From: Ciona intestinalis
Lineage: Eukaryota; Chordata; Ascidiacea; Phlebobranchia; Cionidae
Reading direction: 5' to 3'
DNA: 64,000 nucleotides
Assembly (NCBI RefSeq): GCF_000224145.3
Contig: NC_020168.2
Location: 4,623,480 to 4,687,479, forward strand
Shown piece by piece: positions 24,519-37,248 of the stretch (position 1 is the stretch's first letter; each line of letters opens with the position of its first letter). A program made the position numbers and the translations under genes. The notes beneath the pieces are model-generated. The model was not told the DNA's origin and made no database searches. It was given only the letters and a program-made list of their open reading frames with translations.

Positions 24519-25259
24519 ATAACATAAACAACATATATATCGTGTTTTAGAAACTATATATTCCAGAAATGATAGTCTATTGTTTCAGATTTACGTTAAA
24601 AGTTGTTTCCTATATGTATACACTGAACAAATAAGTGGGAACAGTTATTATAAAAAAAACAGGCTCGGGGGTTAATTTATATCGGGTTCGAGACAGCGCA
24701 CGCAAGAGGTATTATTCCTTAAACTGTAGGGTACGACAGATTTATACCTTTAGCGCAAAATTTATCAGTTTTCTTTGTTTACTACCGATAAAAATCTTAC
24801 TCTATGCTACTATAATGCAAGTTCAAAAAATACGATTTTTAATCTTTTTGGCGTGCCCCTTAAATTAGTTATATATATTTAAATAACTCCAGTTTTATTA
24901 GTGTATGTATAGCCGCAAACACATACTGCAACGTGTATATATGAACACATATGTAAATGTTCCATGCTTCGTTGCAAGCATTTTTTATGTAAATTTGTTA
25001 AGTGGTTGATGAAAATACTTATTTTAACTATTGATTGTAATTAACGTGATAATATATTGTTGGAAGCCCGAAGGTAAAACATTGAACAAACCATTAACCT
25101 TCGTATGTTCACTCGTGCACGAATTACTTGGAATCAAGCCATGATTTCCGCAAGAACAGCATTCGATTTCAGTAGACATTATAGCGTTGTCCAAACACTT
25201 GATGTATTACGTTGCAATAGCATTTAGATATTACAGTGTGTAGTAGGATAGTTAATAGG
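24519..25259. other. Spacer between genes C and D
   Basis: 741 bp of AT-rich sequence with the C 3' untranslated region and the conserved upstream block of gene D at 25078-25188. Nothing else is supported. Confidence 0.5.
25078..25188 (+). promoter_or_regulatory. Conserved upstream block of gene D
   Basis: Contains CTTCGTATGTTCACTCGTGC, AATTACTTGGAATCAAGCCA, TTTCCGCAAGAACAGCATTC and TAGACATTATAGCG, ending about 72 bp before the ATG. It is closely similar to the blocks of B and C. Confidence 0.55.
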
Positions 25260-27377
25260 ATGGCAACCGTAGATCAGTTTAAAACACTTTTAGAGCATGC
25301 TGAAGACCTCGGTATTAGTTGGGAGCAGTTAAACAGACTTAAGTCCGTTAAGGCGATGCAGGACGATGGAAAGAAATGGCATCAACGGAATTCAAAGGTC
25401 CTATACGCTGGCTTGGTATTTTTCCTAAGCATTAGCCTTCCGTCTTTGTACCGCTTAACCGATAGATGGGGGTAAGTCGATATTAATTTGGTTTAATAGC
25501 ATCATGTTAGTTTTTGTATTTTAGGATGTTAGAGGCTTTCAAACCACGCGTTTTAAACCCATACAACAAATGCCTTCTACCCAGTGGAGCTATTGCCCTT
25601 TACATCCGTAAACCACTGGACTGTAATGTTTGCAAGGATGTAACTGAAGTTTTGCATGTAAAGGATATGACACAAGTAAGTGAATGTCCTGTTTGGTATA
25701 CCTGCAACAACTAATTCAATACATTGCTAGCAAAGTTGCCATTTTTTATTGCCATTCTCATACATTGCAAGCAATTTTGTTGTTTTGTGTGTAACATGCG
25801 TTTTAAACATTTGCAATGCGATAGCGGGTAACAAATGGCATTAAAAAGTGGCCGCGAGATCGTGATTGCGAAAACCTACGTTGAAAAAAAATTGTCTTTG
25901 ATATTTTTAGAAAGAATTCACTGAGAAATACGCATACAGCATGCAGCCTATCGTCGTACAAGATGGCCAGAAAGGCTGGACTGCAAGCAAAACGTTCAGC
26001 TATGAATATTTTAAAAGCGTATATCCCCCAGGATCAAAGGTCTGATTTTGTTTGAAAATCGGTGTTTTATTTTTAATAAATACCTTGTGTGAAAAGGCCC
26101 TTATGCAAATTGTAAAGGATTGCCAATTTTTCCGCTTCGCAACCAATTTCGCTGGACCTGCAGATTTTTTCAATATGTCGCAAAACAGAGCGGATGGAAA
26201 AGAAGACCAGTGGTATGTTGGATGGTAAATATCCCAGTTCACATAGGTAACCTGCAAGCAGTTTACAAATTGACACAGATGTTTTCTTAGGAGCAACTGC
26301 GAAGGACATACAGCAAACGAGCTCAGAAAGCATTACAAATTGCCATACTTTTTGTCGCCTGAATTGGACCACGGCAACATGGATTGGATATATATGGGGC
26401 TACCGGGGCCAGGAGCTCCATCACACGTGAGTACACCCAAGCATAGTTGACAAAATGTTAGTTTTACACAATGTGCCCCCTGTGTCTATATTTTATTCAC
26501 TATCTTGTGAGAAGTTATTGAGCACGTTTGTGGTCATATAGATGCTTTTTCGTCGAACAAGTGTTCTTGTCGTTGTTGTTTCAGCGATTTTTTTAGTTTT
26601 TTTTAATCCTAACATTCATTTTTTAATCTCTTTATGGAAATCAATTAACAATATATATTTATGAATTTTAGACGACATTTTCAGATTTAAAATCGCATAT
26701 TTAGCAAGTAATCAACGATAACTTCACTGTTTGATCAAAGGCACTAATTGAAATTGAACGTTGAACTTAACTTATATTAAATGATTGCACACTATAAAGT
26801 ATTTTGAAATACAGGCATACTTTTATAAACCATGCTGCATACGATCGCCATTTAAGCCAGGTTAACTAATGTAAGTTTACAAGTCAACACATGATGCTGC
26901 AGGAGTTGTACAAAGCGTGTTTACACATATTCTCAGTCCACCTACTGCTCTACAGTCACCAATAGCGACTAAAAACAGCTACGTTGTTTACTTGAGCTTA
27001 GTCGATCGTTGTATTGAAAGAGTTAATTAATATTATGCTAATTAGTATATTACGTGCTTACTCATTGGGGCTTTCATTTCTTGTTATAGATTGACTTTGT
27101 TCCTGGGGCAACCTGGCAAGCACAACTAAGCGGTGAGAAGGAATGGACTTTTGAAGCACCGCCGGAGTGTTATGGTATATGCACGTCTAAGATGAAAGTG
27201 AGGGTTAAGGCTGGGGAAATAAGTGAGTATGCTGATTAAACTGTTAAAGGTCCAAACTACAAAACTAATTCATTTTGTCTCGTTTGTTTAGTTGTTCTGG
27301 ATGGGAGCAGGTGGTACCACGAGACCAATATTATTGGAAAGGATATGAGTATAGTGATTGGAGCGGAATTTTACTAG
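25260..27377 (+). CDS. Array gene D: membrane-anchored JmjC-type 2-oxoglutarate dioxygenase
   Basis: Predicted 324-aa paralogue. Exons: 25260-25471, 25525-25675, 25911-26039, 26097-26224, 26291-26426, 27090-27222, 27292-27377. Exon 2 is one codon longer than in B and C (LNPYNKCLLPS, as in F), with the DCNVCKDVTE pair. Catalytic set H252 (ending PGAPSH), D254, K269 and H306. The 69-bp last intron is identical base for base to that of gene B, and exon 7 is nearly so, while exon 2 matches F; this points to recent exchange. The exon 4 asparagine of the NMS sequon is kept. The 3' flank holds a degraded inverted-repeat element. Confidence 0.85.
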
Positions 27378-28163
27378 ATAATACATATCGTGTTTTAAAG
27401 AAGTATATGTATTCTAGAAACTATAATATAGTTGGGTGGGGAAAGATGTGACACTTTTCATTTTAATTTTCTCGTCTCATTCGGTAGTAAAAGGAGAACA
27501 CTCAAAGCGTTATAAAACCGTATCCTCACGACTTCTATAATATATAGACCTTTGTTAGCTGTTTAAAACACGATTAACCCCATCTATGCGATTTTGATTT
27601 TTTGGTTGGCGCCTCTTTAAATAATAAAATAATTTAAGTTTTATAAGTGTATATGCCCAAACACGCGTAACGCAACGTGTATATCTTTAGTACAGAATAT
27701 CCAAACATCCTGATCATGTTTTAAACAATTAACAACGGTCTATGAGAGTCGAAAGGATACGGTTTAATTAAATGTTTCTGAATTTCCTTTGTTTACTAGC
27801 AAATGGGAAGAGATAATACAATGAAAATATGTATTATCCTCTCCCACCCACCATATATATTTATAATTTTTTTCCCTTGATATTGCTGTGTGGTTGCTTG
27901 CAATGCGAATTATAAGCGGACACGCGTGTTCACAATGATTCATTTTACAAAACTGTTCCCAAAACTAAAAACATTGGGAAGTTGGTGGATTGTAACTAAC
28001 GCGTTAATATTGCCGGGAAACAAGCGTGAATGTACGGCACACCATGCACGTGTGATTATATGTGCACAAATTTACTTGGAAGCAAAGCTAGGATTTCCGC
28101 TGCACCAGTGCTAGATTACTTTACAGTTTACACATTACAGTCTGTAGTTGGACAGCTAATAGA
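27378..28163. other. Spacer between genes D and E with inverted-repeat element halves
   Basis: 786 bp. From 27430 to 27600 it holds one half of the MITE-like family (GGGTGGGGAAAGATGTGACA, GTATCCTCACGAC) and from about 27700 to 27856 an inverted half ending TCCTCTCCCACCCACC. A diverged version of the conserved upstream block lies at 28062-28115. Confidence 0.5.
28062..28115 (+). promoter_or_regulatory. Diverged upstream block of gene E
   Basis: Only the core ACTTGGAAGCAAAGCTAGGA and the adjoining TTTCCGC remain similar to the blocks of B, C and D, at a comparable distance from the ATG. Gene E may therefore be regulated differently (inference). Confidence 0.4.
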
Positions 28164-30896
28164 ATGGCAACCGTTGAGCAGTTTAAAACACTTTTAGGGC
28201 AAGCCGAAGACCTCGGTATTAGTTGGGAGCAGTTAAACAGACTTAAGTCTGTCAGGGTAATTCAGGACGATGGAAAGAAATGGCTCCAACGGAATTTAGA
28301 GGTTCTGTACGCTGTCTTGATACTTTTACTAAGTATTGGCTTTTCGATTATATTCAGCATAACTACGTATACCGATGTGGGGTAAGTTTAAATAAATTTG
28401 GTTTGATTGCATCATGCAAGTTTATGTTATTTTAGAATATTCGATTTATTGAACCCAAGCGTAAGTTGCATCGTGAAAAATGAGCATTTTCTTGAGTACA
28501 ACCGACAACCGGTGGACTGCAATGCCTGCAAGGATGTAACTGAAGTTTTGTACGTAAACAATATTACACAAGTAAGTGAATGCCACATTTGCTATATCCT
28601 GCGAAAATTAATACCTTTTAAGCAATATTAATGAAACATTTATGGGCTTAGTTGTATGATAAAACGTTTATGGAAAAAATATGTTGGAATTTTGTTTCTG
28701 GGTCCTTTTATGCAGAATATTGTTTTTAGCGCGTCTTTATCTTTTAAACTAATTTCGTAGGGTGGGGAAAAATAGGATACATTTTCTTTCTATTTTCTTG
28801 CCGCATTTGGTAGTAAACAAAGAAGAAAAAAATAGTATAGTAGGGTGGGGGAAGATGGTACACCTTTTCAATCTATTTTTTCCTCCAATTTGGTAGTAAA
28901 CAAACATTTAACGATTTTTTATAAAACCGTATCCTCACGACTCCTATAGACCATTGTTAATTGTTTAAAACATCATCAGGATGTTTAAATACTATGTGCT
29001 AAAGGTGTCCCGCCTTCCTCCTACTACATTTATGTAACATGTTATCCACTTTTTAATGTGATTGCGGATAACAAAGGACATTAAAAAGTGGCCGCAAGAT
29101 CGTGACGACTGCGGAAATATGCGCTAAGAATAAACAAACTGTATTTTGATATTTTAGGAGGAATTTCTTCAGAAATATGCATTTAGCATGCAGCCTATCG
29201 TCGTACAAGATGGCCAGAAAGGCTGGACTGCAAGCAAAACGTTCAGCTATGAATATTTTAAAAGCGTATACCCCCCAGGATCAAAGGTTTAAAATTTTAC
29301 ATAACTATCATAGAAATAACATCATCTTTTAAAACCAAATATTTACCGCATATAAACATTTATTAAAGTTCTCAAAAACGAACATTTTTTTTCAGGAGTT
29401 ATATAGCTGTAGGCTCATGACTTTAAAAGAACGCTGCTAAATGTTAAAAACACAATCAGAATGTTTTAAACGGAGATATATGTGCGCGAAACATGCCCCA
29501 TATTCATAAAATATACACTTTCGTTGATAATGTATATTTGTCAATCTATTTAAAATGAAACGTGGCCATTCATTAGAGCCTTGCTTCCTTATTATTTTCT
29601 AATTACGTACTTTGTACGAAAAGGCTCTTTCACAAATTGAGGAAAGATGTCAATTTTTCCCCTACGCCACGGATATATCTACAGCTGGAGAATTTTTTAA
29701 TATGTCGAAAAACAGACTAGAAGGAGACGAAGACCACTGGTACATTGGATGGTAGGTAATTTAAAATTATTTTACCGAGCCCTATTCAAAATCACATTAT
29801 ATCGAAAAACTATTAAATAAAATATGTTTTTTTACATAGGCTAATATCGGTAACCTGCATATAGTTCACAAATTGATAATTCTGTTTTTCTAGGAGCAAC
29901 TGCGAAGGACATACAGCCAACGAGCTCAGAAAGCATTACAAAATGCCTTACTTTTTGTCCCCTGAATTGGATCACAGCAAAATTGATTGGATTTTCATGG
30001 GGTTACCGGGACATGGGGCACCAATGCATGTTAGTGCATTTTAATTTATAATACGTTGTCGGTCGCGATTTCTTGTAATAGACTTTAAAGTTAGATGGTG
30101 GCACATGCACTAAGCTTGATGAAACTTTAATATTTAGTAATGCGGATAAATATTTTGAATTCTGAAAATTACGGTTGTTATTGTTAATCTTTTAAAACTG
30201 ACCGCCATAACTGTACAACCTAATTTTTACCGCTTATACAAGCACACAAAGGTCGGGTTTTAGCGATTGGCACGTTAGACAATTTGCAGTCTGAGGTTCA
30301 TTTGATTAAATGGCTTGCGAGAAATTATAGAACCGATAATGACTTAATTGTTTCTATTGTATATTGACATAATTTTGTATAATGGCAAGTTGTATGATGA
30401 CATGGTGATTTGTACAACCTAGGAGTTAACCGTTGCGTCGTATTCACAGACACGCGCAAAATGGTAGCAACATTAACTTTTGACCTAGACTGTATACAGA
30501 CAACTGTTGTACCACAATTTAAATACACACACCTACATTAAGCGACGATTCAGACTCTATAGGCCGCTGTTGCACCACGGTTGAAATGATGCTTACCTGA
30601 GGTTTCTACTTATAATAGGTTGACTTTGTTCCTGGGGCATCTTGGCAAGCACAACTAAGCGGTGAAAAGGAATGGACCTTTGAAACACCTCCGGAGTGTT
30701 ACGGTATATGTTCATCAAAAATGAAAGTAACGGTCAAGGCTGGAGACATAAGTATGTACGCTGTTTAAATGTAAGTTACAAAACTGATCTATTTTGTCTC
30801 GTTTGTTTAGTTATTCTTGATGGGAGCAGGTGGTACCACGAAACCAATATTATTGGAAAGGATATGAGCATAGTGATTGGATCCGAATATTACTAA
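28164..30896 (+). CDS. Array gene E: membrane-anchored JmjC-type 2-oxoglutarate dioxygenase
   Basis: Predicted 321-aa paralogue with the longest introns of the plus-strand set. Exons: 28164-28381, 28436-28571, 29158-29286, 29624-29751, 29894-30029, 30619-30751, 30811-30896. Exon 1 is two codons longer than in C and D and exon 2 is shorter, so the membrane-proximal stalk differs. DCNACKDVTE and NIT are kept. The exon 4 variable segment reads YATDISTAGEFFNMSK, unlike B, C and D. Catalytic set H249 (HGAPMH), D251, K266 and H303. Its exon 3 is nearly identical to D although the surrounding introns are not. Intron 2 contains one partial and one full inverted-repeat element. Confidence 0.85.
28757..29030 (+). 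repeat. One partial and one full MITE-like element in gene E intron 2
   Basis: A partial copy (28757 to about 28830) begins GTAGGGTGGGGAAAAATAGG. A full copy follows (28837-29029), beginning TAGTAGGGTGGGGGAAGATG and ending AGGTGTCCCGCCTTCCTCC then TACTA. The full copy has the family's central ATAAAACCGTATCCTCACGA segment. Confidence 0.65.
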
Positions 30897-32137
30897 GAAG
30901 AATAAAGAAACATATTGTGGTTTGAATAAAATATATATTCCAGAAATTGTGTCCGCTTGTGTTTAGCTTAACTTATAGAAGATGTTTGTTTGTATAGCTG
31001 ATTCACATTTAGCAAGTTTCATATATCTTTAGTACCTAATATTCCATATCCTATTCCTGTTTTTTAACAAACAAGACAGCAAAATTCCTATGAATGGGCA
31101 TGTGTTTCAAATATCACTAGTAGAAGTGCTTTTATTGCGCCTCGCCAAAACAGTGTAACAAGCCGCGTCAATCGTTGTGAATTACCAGAAACGGTTTTAA
31201 AGGCCATGATAAACAACTCGTTAATTGCTCGATATTAGGTAAGGATATTTTTATATACATGTTTTTTTTTAAAGTATTTTTCGATAGCGGTAAAAACAAA
31301 AACTAGCACAAAATTGATAACACAGACTGATAGCCGTTGACAATATATATGCATTTTATGGCTGGTATGCCATTTATATGTACCCCAAAAAAAACATTGA
31401 AATAGAAAGAATAATATATTATCGACATTTGCTTACCTTAAAATAACGGAGGGTAAACACTTTGAAAGTATTGGTATCGTCCTACTCTTTGCCTTGTTTT
31501 CGTCTCGTTTATTGTACAATTGACCTAGTCATACTTTGACACGAATACACCGTTTATGCTATAGGACAGATATTTCACGCAAGGTGCCTATTTTCACCTA
31601 TATAACACATATCACTGTTAGTAACTACCGCTATTTCGCTTTTATTTAGTTGGTTACCTAAAATTAAACGGTGCTGACGTTGCCTTGGGGTCTATCGCTA
31701 CAGACTGGCCTTCTGTATAGGCTGTCCTTACATAACTAGAACTCACTTACATAATCTTCTGGTTCAAAACTCAATACGCCACAACATAATAATCCAAGTT
31801 TCTTAGCCAACACGTAAACAATAGATACATCACTCCAGCCTCACACAACACTGGCCAAACACAACTCTTTTGACCGGAATCAAACAAAGGCGAAATCGAG
31901 GAAAAAAGCGAATTAAAAGAAAAAGGCGGCAACTTTGAACGCGTTAGAGGCGCCAGTGATAATTGCAAAGAATGTGAATACCCTAGAAACATAAAATACA
32001 CTAATGACTCTGACCGTAGTGTATCCACAGAAAATAGTATTTGAGTTGTTTTAAAAGACGACAGACCATGGTTTCTGGAGTATATTGTTAATTTGAAGCG
32101 AGAGTTCATCTTTTATGCTTTTTATTTACAAGTTACT
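30897..32137. other. Tail-to-tail spacer between genes E and F (axis of the array)
   Basis: 1,241 bp separating the last plus-strand copy from the first minus-strand copy. It holds the two 3' untranslated regions. Around 31650-31990 it has loose similarity to sequence upstream of F and G (near 34620-34720 and 36840-36960), consistent with relics of duplicated flanks. An open frame at 31771-32109 shows no recognisable protein features. No gene is supported. Confidence 0.45.
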
Positions 32138-34325
32138 TCAGTAATATTCTGATCCAATCACTATGCTCAAATCGTTTCCAAGAATACGAGTTTTATGAAA
32201 CCATCTGTTGCCATCAAGAACAACTAAACGAACGAGACAATGTATTAGTTTTGTAGTTTAGAATTTTAACAGTTCAACCAGCATACATACTTATTTCCCC
32301 TGGCTTGACCCTCACCATCATCTTAGACGTGCATATACCGTAACACTCCGGAGGTGTTTCAAAGGTCCATTCCTTCGTACCGCTTAGTTGCGCTTGCCAG
32401 GATCCCCCAGGAACAAAGTCGATCTAAAATAACCAAAGAAACAAAAAACAATGTGAACATTTCACTGGACAACATATAGGCTTGACACAGCGGTTGGAAT
32501 GGCCAGACTCGAAGCTCGACACTGCTATCATAAAGGTTATGCGTGTTTCGGGACACGACACAATAAAAACTATAACAAGCTTTATATAAAATGGACTCTA
32601 GCTATGGCAATTTATGACAATTAGTTTCCACAAGTAAAGATTAACGATGAAAACCTTGTGCAGAGTACACATTTAATCTTGTGCTGTTGTTTTTAATAAC
32701 AAGTTTTAGCGATTGTGTGCAACGATTATAGTCAATCTTGACCCAACGTATTGTAAATGAAAGGTGTTAATACATATTCACCCACATGCATTGATGCTCC
32801 TCGTCCTGGTAATCCTATAAACATCCAATCTGTTTTGCTGTGATCTAATTCAAGGGGCAAAAAGTATGGCATTGTGTAATGCTTTCTGAGCTCGTTGGCT
32901 GTTAAACCTTCGCAGTTGCTCCTAAGAAAACAGACATGTTTATTTGTAAACTATATGTATGTTGTCGACACGATGTCAACTCGGCTAAAGACACGTTTTT
33001 ATATATAGTGGGGTGGGGAAGATGAGACACTTTCTCGTTTTATTTTCTCGTCCCTTTTGGTAGTAAACAAAGAACTTTTAATGAATTATAAACCGTATGC
33101 TCACGACTCCCATGGACCGTTGTTAATTGCTAAAAACGCGATGAGGATATTTAGATATTAGATGTTAAAGGTGTCCCGTCTTCCCCTACCCTACTATACA
33201 TTTTGGGTTATTTATATATAAGAGATTTTATATTTACCATCCAATGTACCAGCGATCTTCGTTCCCTTCCACTCTGTTTTGCGACATAGTAACAAATTCT
33301 TCTAAACTATACATTTGCGAACCGTATGGAAAGAATTGACAATGGCGCACAGCGTACCTTAGAGCCTTTTTACAGGTAAGAATTTAATTAAAATATAATA
33401 GAAACACTTATTTTAAACAATTCCAAACCTCGGATCCTGGGGGGTATAAGTTTTTAAAATATTCGTAGCTAAACGTTTTGCTTGCAGTCCAGCCTTTCTG
33501 GCCATCTTGTATGACGAGAGGCTGCATGGTGTGTGCATATTTTTCAAGAAATAGTTTCTAAATAAATAGAAGACGTTTGTTAAATTATTTAGCTTTTTTG
33601 CACAGTTTTTCGCAGTCATGACACCGCGGCCTCTTTATTTTGGACTGGGTTCTAAACCATTAATAGCCATGGCGTTGGATACTCCTATTACTTACGCAAA
33701 AACTTTAAGAAACGGTGTGGTTTGCTTTTTAATTATTCCTGAGGAAAAGGATAAATCCCAGCACGATACCGCCAAAAAATGTTTGAAAATAAAAGTGCAT
33801 AAACAACAAACCATGCTATACACACCTAAAATGCCAATATTTTTTTTACAAGGTTTTGAATGAAAGTTCACGGCGCATACTAAACGTAATAATCGCTTAC
33901 TTGTGTCATATTCTTTAAATACAAAATTTCTGTTACATCCTTGCAATCATTACAATCTACTGGTGGACGAACGAACGGACCAACAGCTTCACTGGGTAGA
34001 AGGCATTTGTTGTATGGGTTTAAAACGCGTGGTTTAAAAGCCTCTAGCAACCTAAAATACAAAAACTATCATGAAATTCATGATGCTAATAAACCAAATT
34101 AATATTGACCTACCCCCATCTATCGGTTAAGCGGTACAAAGACGGAAGGCTAATGCTTAGGAAAAATACCAAGCCAGCGTATAGGACCTTTGAATTCCGT
34201 TGATGCCATTTCTTTCCATCGTCCTGTATCAACCTGACAGACTTAAGTATGTTTAACTGCTCATAACTAATGCCGAGGTCTTCGGCATTCTTTAAAAGTG
34301 TTTTGAACTGATCAACAGTTGCCAT
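32138..34325 (-). CDS. Array gene F: membrane-anchored JmjC-type 2-oxoglutarate dioxygenase
   Basis: Predicted 324-aa paralogue. Exons: 34114-34325, 33901-34051, 33429-33557, 33238-33365, 32786-32921, 32291-32423, 32138-32223. Exons 1 and 2 are nearly identical to those of gene D on the opposite strand, including LNPYNKCLLPS, with DCNDCKDVTE and an NMT sequon. The exon 4 variable segment is YGSQMYSLEEFVTMSQ; the usual NMS sequon is lost here (VTMS). Catalytic set H252 (GRGASMH), D254, K269 (SGTKEW) and H306 (RWFHKT). Exon 5 has LPLELDH where other copies have LSPELDH. Intron 4 holds a MITE-like element. Confidence 0.85.
33005..33199 (+). repeat. MITE-like element in gene F intron 4
   Basis: Full-length copy of the family, beginning TAGTGGGGTGGGGAAGATGA and ending GGTGTCCCGTCTTCCCCTAC then CCTACTATA. 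Terminal inverted repeats of about 25 bp; TA at both ends. Confidence 0.65.
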
Positions 34326-34969
34326 TCTATTAGCTTTACGACTACACACTGTAATATTTAAATGCTGATACAGCGTAATACATCAACTATCCGAACTATA
34401 AGCGCTATAATGTCTACTGAAATCGAATGCTGTTCTTGCGGAAATCGTGGCTTTGTTTCCAAGTAATTTGTGCAAGAATGAACATACGAAGGTATTATGG
34501 TTTGTTCAATGTTTTAGACAGCCTTTCCAACAATATACTCGCGTCAGTTACTTGGCACACGTTGCAATGTAAAAAGATAACATAGCCTATCTAAAACTTA
34601 TCGCTTCACAACACTACGATTTTACAATCAAGATACACCATAAAAAGAGCCACATAAAGATAACTACAACTCACTAACGTTTAATCTTCCAGTGCGAAAC
34701 TTTAGTACACAACAACATATAAACTTAGATTTCCAAACAGTATAGAAAATGCATCACCGCGACCATCCTCAACTCAGCTCAAACATGCAGCCTAGACGAC
34801 ACAAAAGCCCACGACGTGCCAGGAATAATGCTGTAAAAAAACTCGAAATGTAACATTTCAGAAAAATGCACTGCGTAGACTCCATATAGTGCATTTCTGC
34901 TAAAAGACAACCGACCACAAGTTCTGGATTATCATTTATTTAAAACCCGATATGTTCCTTTATACATCT
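34326..34969. other. Spacer between genes F and G
   Basis: 644 bp. It holds the upstream block of gene F (34401-34516) and the 3' flank of gene G. Sequence at 34580-34720 resembles 36830-36960, so the duplicated unit included upstream flank as well as the gene. Confidence 0.5.
34401..34516 (-). promoter_or_regulatory. Conserved upstream block of gene F
   Basis: On the minus strand it reads CTTCGTATGTTCATTCTTGC, AATTACTTGGAAACAAAGCC, TTTCCGCAAGAACAGCATTC and CATTATAGCG, ending about 75 bp before the ATG. It matches the blocks of B, C and D despite the opposite orientation of the gene. Confidence 0.55.
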
Positions 34970-36590
34970 CTAGTAATATTCTGATCCAATCACTATGCTC
35001 AAATCGTCTCCAAGAATATGTGTTTCGTGAAACCATCTGTTGCCATCAAGAACAACTAAACGAACGAGACAATGTATTAGTTTTGTAGTTTAGAATTTTA
35101 ACAGTTCAATCAGCATACGTACTTATTTCCCCTGGCTTGACCCTCACCATCATCTTAGACGCGCATATACCGTAACACTCCGGAGGTGTTTCAAAGGTCC
35201 ATTCCTTTTCACCAGTTAGCTGTGCTTGCCAAGATCCTCCAGGAACAAAATCAACCTATAATGGAAACTAGGTTGGGAAGTGTTATAATCGTTTCGCCCC
35301 CTGTCAGTGACTGATATCACTTTTTTGGTCAAGTGTTCGGTTTACATGAGCAGTTAAATTTCCAGTGTGGTATAGTCAATCTCGACCCACAGCGTGTTTT
35401 ATTAAAGTCGTTNNNNNNNNNNNNNNNNNNNNNNNNNNNNNNNNNNNNNNNNNNNNNNNNNNTGGTCCTGGTAACCCCATGAAAATCCAATCCGTTTTGC
35501 TGTGATCCAGTTCAGGAGACAAAAAGTATGGCAATTTGTAATGCCTTCTAAGTTCGTTGGCTGCATGACCTTCGCAGTTGCTCCTAAAAAACATATGTAC
35601 TTTTTTAATGGTTTTCCGACACCATGTGAATTTGGATATGACTCGGTAAAAAGATTTTATACTTACCATCCAATGTACCAATGATCTTCTTTTCCTTCTA
35701 ATCGGTTTTGAGACATGGTAAAAAGTTCGTCAGCGTCAGACATATTCGAGTTGTAGCGGAAAAATTGACATTTGTCAACAACATGGGCAAGCGCCTTTTT
35801 ACAAAAGTATTTAATTAAAACAAAAAACATCGATTTTAAACAATTTCAAACCTCGGATCCAGGGGGATATACGCTTTTAAAATATTCATAGCTGAACGTG
35901 TTGCTTGCAGTCCAGCCTTTCTGGCCATCTTGTATGACAAGGGGCTGCATGCTGTGTGCGTATTTCTCTGTGAATTCTTTCTAAAATATCAAAAGACATC
36001 AAAGTTAGTTTTCAGCAGATCTTTCTCAGTCACAATTCGCGATATCCTTTTAATGTTCTTGTTTGGACCGCAACCTCTTTTGTACAAACTAAAACCATAA
36101 GCCACCACACACATATTGCCAAAATATGTTTTTGCATGAAAGTATAATATTATAAACGAAACATAATTTTCACTTACTTGCGTTATATTCTTTAAATATA
36201 ATATTTCTGTTACATCCTTGCAAGCATTGCAGTCTACGGGTCGACGAACGAGCGGACCAACAGCCCTACTGGTCACAAGACATTTCCAATCGCTCAAAGG
36301 GTGAGGTTCTGAATCATCTAATGTTCTAAAATAGCATAAACTATAGCATGGTATTATCAAACCAAATTGATTTCAACTTACCCTAACTCATGGTCGATGT
36401 ACATGAGCGGGAGGCTAATACTGAATAAAAATACCAATCCAGCGTATAGAACCTTTGGATTCCGTTGGTGCCATTTCTTTCCATCGTTCTTTATCGCCTT
36501 GACAGATTTAAGTCTGTTTAACTGCTCCCAACTAATACCGAGGTCTTCAGCATGCTTTAAAAGTGTTTTGAACTGATCAACGGTTGCCAT
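34970..36590 (-). CDS. Array gene G: membrane-anchored JmjC-type 2-oxoglutarate dioxygenase (interrupted by an assembly gap)
   Basis: Predicted 322-aa paralogue if the gap is of true length. Exons: 36382-36590, 36178-36325, 35852-35980, 35667-35794, about 35448-35583, 35123-35255, 34970-35055. The 50-N gap at 35413-35462 removes the end of exon 5 with the first iron-binding His and its donor. D252, K267 and H304 are visible. Exon 1 ends DHELG as in gene B, and exon 2 (DDSEPHPLSDWKC) is close to H. The exon 4 variable segment YNSNMSDADELFTMSQ is identical to H and differs from B-F. Exon 6 has ECYGICASK. I treat it as intact. Confidence 0.75.
35413..35462. other. Assembly gap (50 N)
   Basis: Fifty N bases cover the 3' end of exon 5 of gene G and the start of intron 5. 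The round number suggests a placeholder rather than a measured length. Gaps are common where near-identical tandem copies confuse assembly. Confidence 0.98.
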
Positions 36591-37248
36591 CCCATTAGCT
36601 TTCCGACTACACACTGTAATATCTAAATGCTGTAATACATCAACTATCTGAACTAAACGCTATAATGTCTACTGAAATCGAATGCTGTTCTTGCGGAAAT
36701 CATGGCTTTGTTTCCAAGTAATTCGTGCAAGAATGAACATACGAAGCGATAATAGTTTGTTCAATTAGACAGTCAGACTTTTCAACAATATTATCGGGTT
36801 AGGCTACAACTAAAAAACAACAACGTTATCTGTTTGAAAGCTATCGCTACACAGCCCCACGATATTACAACTACGACGATAAACTGTTCAGATCATACAT
36901 AACTACAACTCAACGTATAATCTCCCCGTGCAAACTCCGTATACAACTCATTAACTTAAGTTTGAAAAAGATAAATTGTAAATACATTACAACAACCACA
37001 CTCAACTCTGCCCAGACACAACTCATTCAACCGGAACCGAACTAAGACGCCACAAAACGGCCGGCGTGTCCGTGAGGACTGTAATAATTACTCGGAATGT
37101 AACACTTCAGAAATTGAAAAGGCACAGCGGATACTCTTATCAGTGCATAGAAAAAAACAAAAAACACAAAAGACAGTAGACCATAAAATTTCTGCGATAA
37201 ATGGGTATTCTTTTTTATTCAAAACACGATCTGTTCTTTTATGTATCT
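36591..37248. other. Spacer between genes G and H
   Basis: 658 bp with the upstream block of gene G (36655-36766) and the 3' flank of gene H. No gene is supported. Confidence 0.5.
36655..36766 (-). promoter_or_regulatory. Conserved upstream block of gene G
   Basis: The minus strand reads CTTCGTATGTTCATTCTTGC, AATTACTTGGAAACAAAGCC, TTTCCGCAAGAACAGCATTC and TAGACATTATAGCG. It is nearly identical to the gene F block. Confidence 0.55.

Noticed and set aside
31771-32109. 112-codon minus-strand frame between genes E and F
   Set aside because: No domain, repeat or homology to the array proteins; it ends against gene F and lacks splice logic.
35376-35681. Gene G as a pseudogene because its exon 5 frame is interrupted
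   Set aside because: The interruption is a 50-N assembly gap; sequence on both sides is in frame with intact splice sites.
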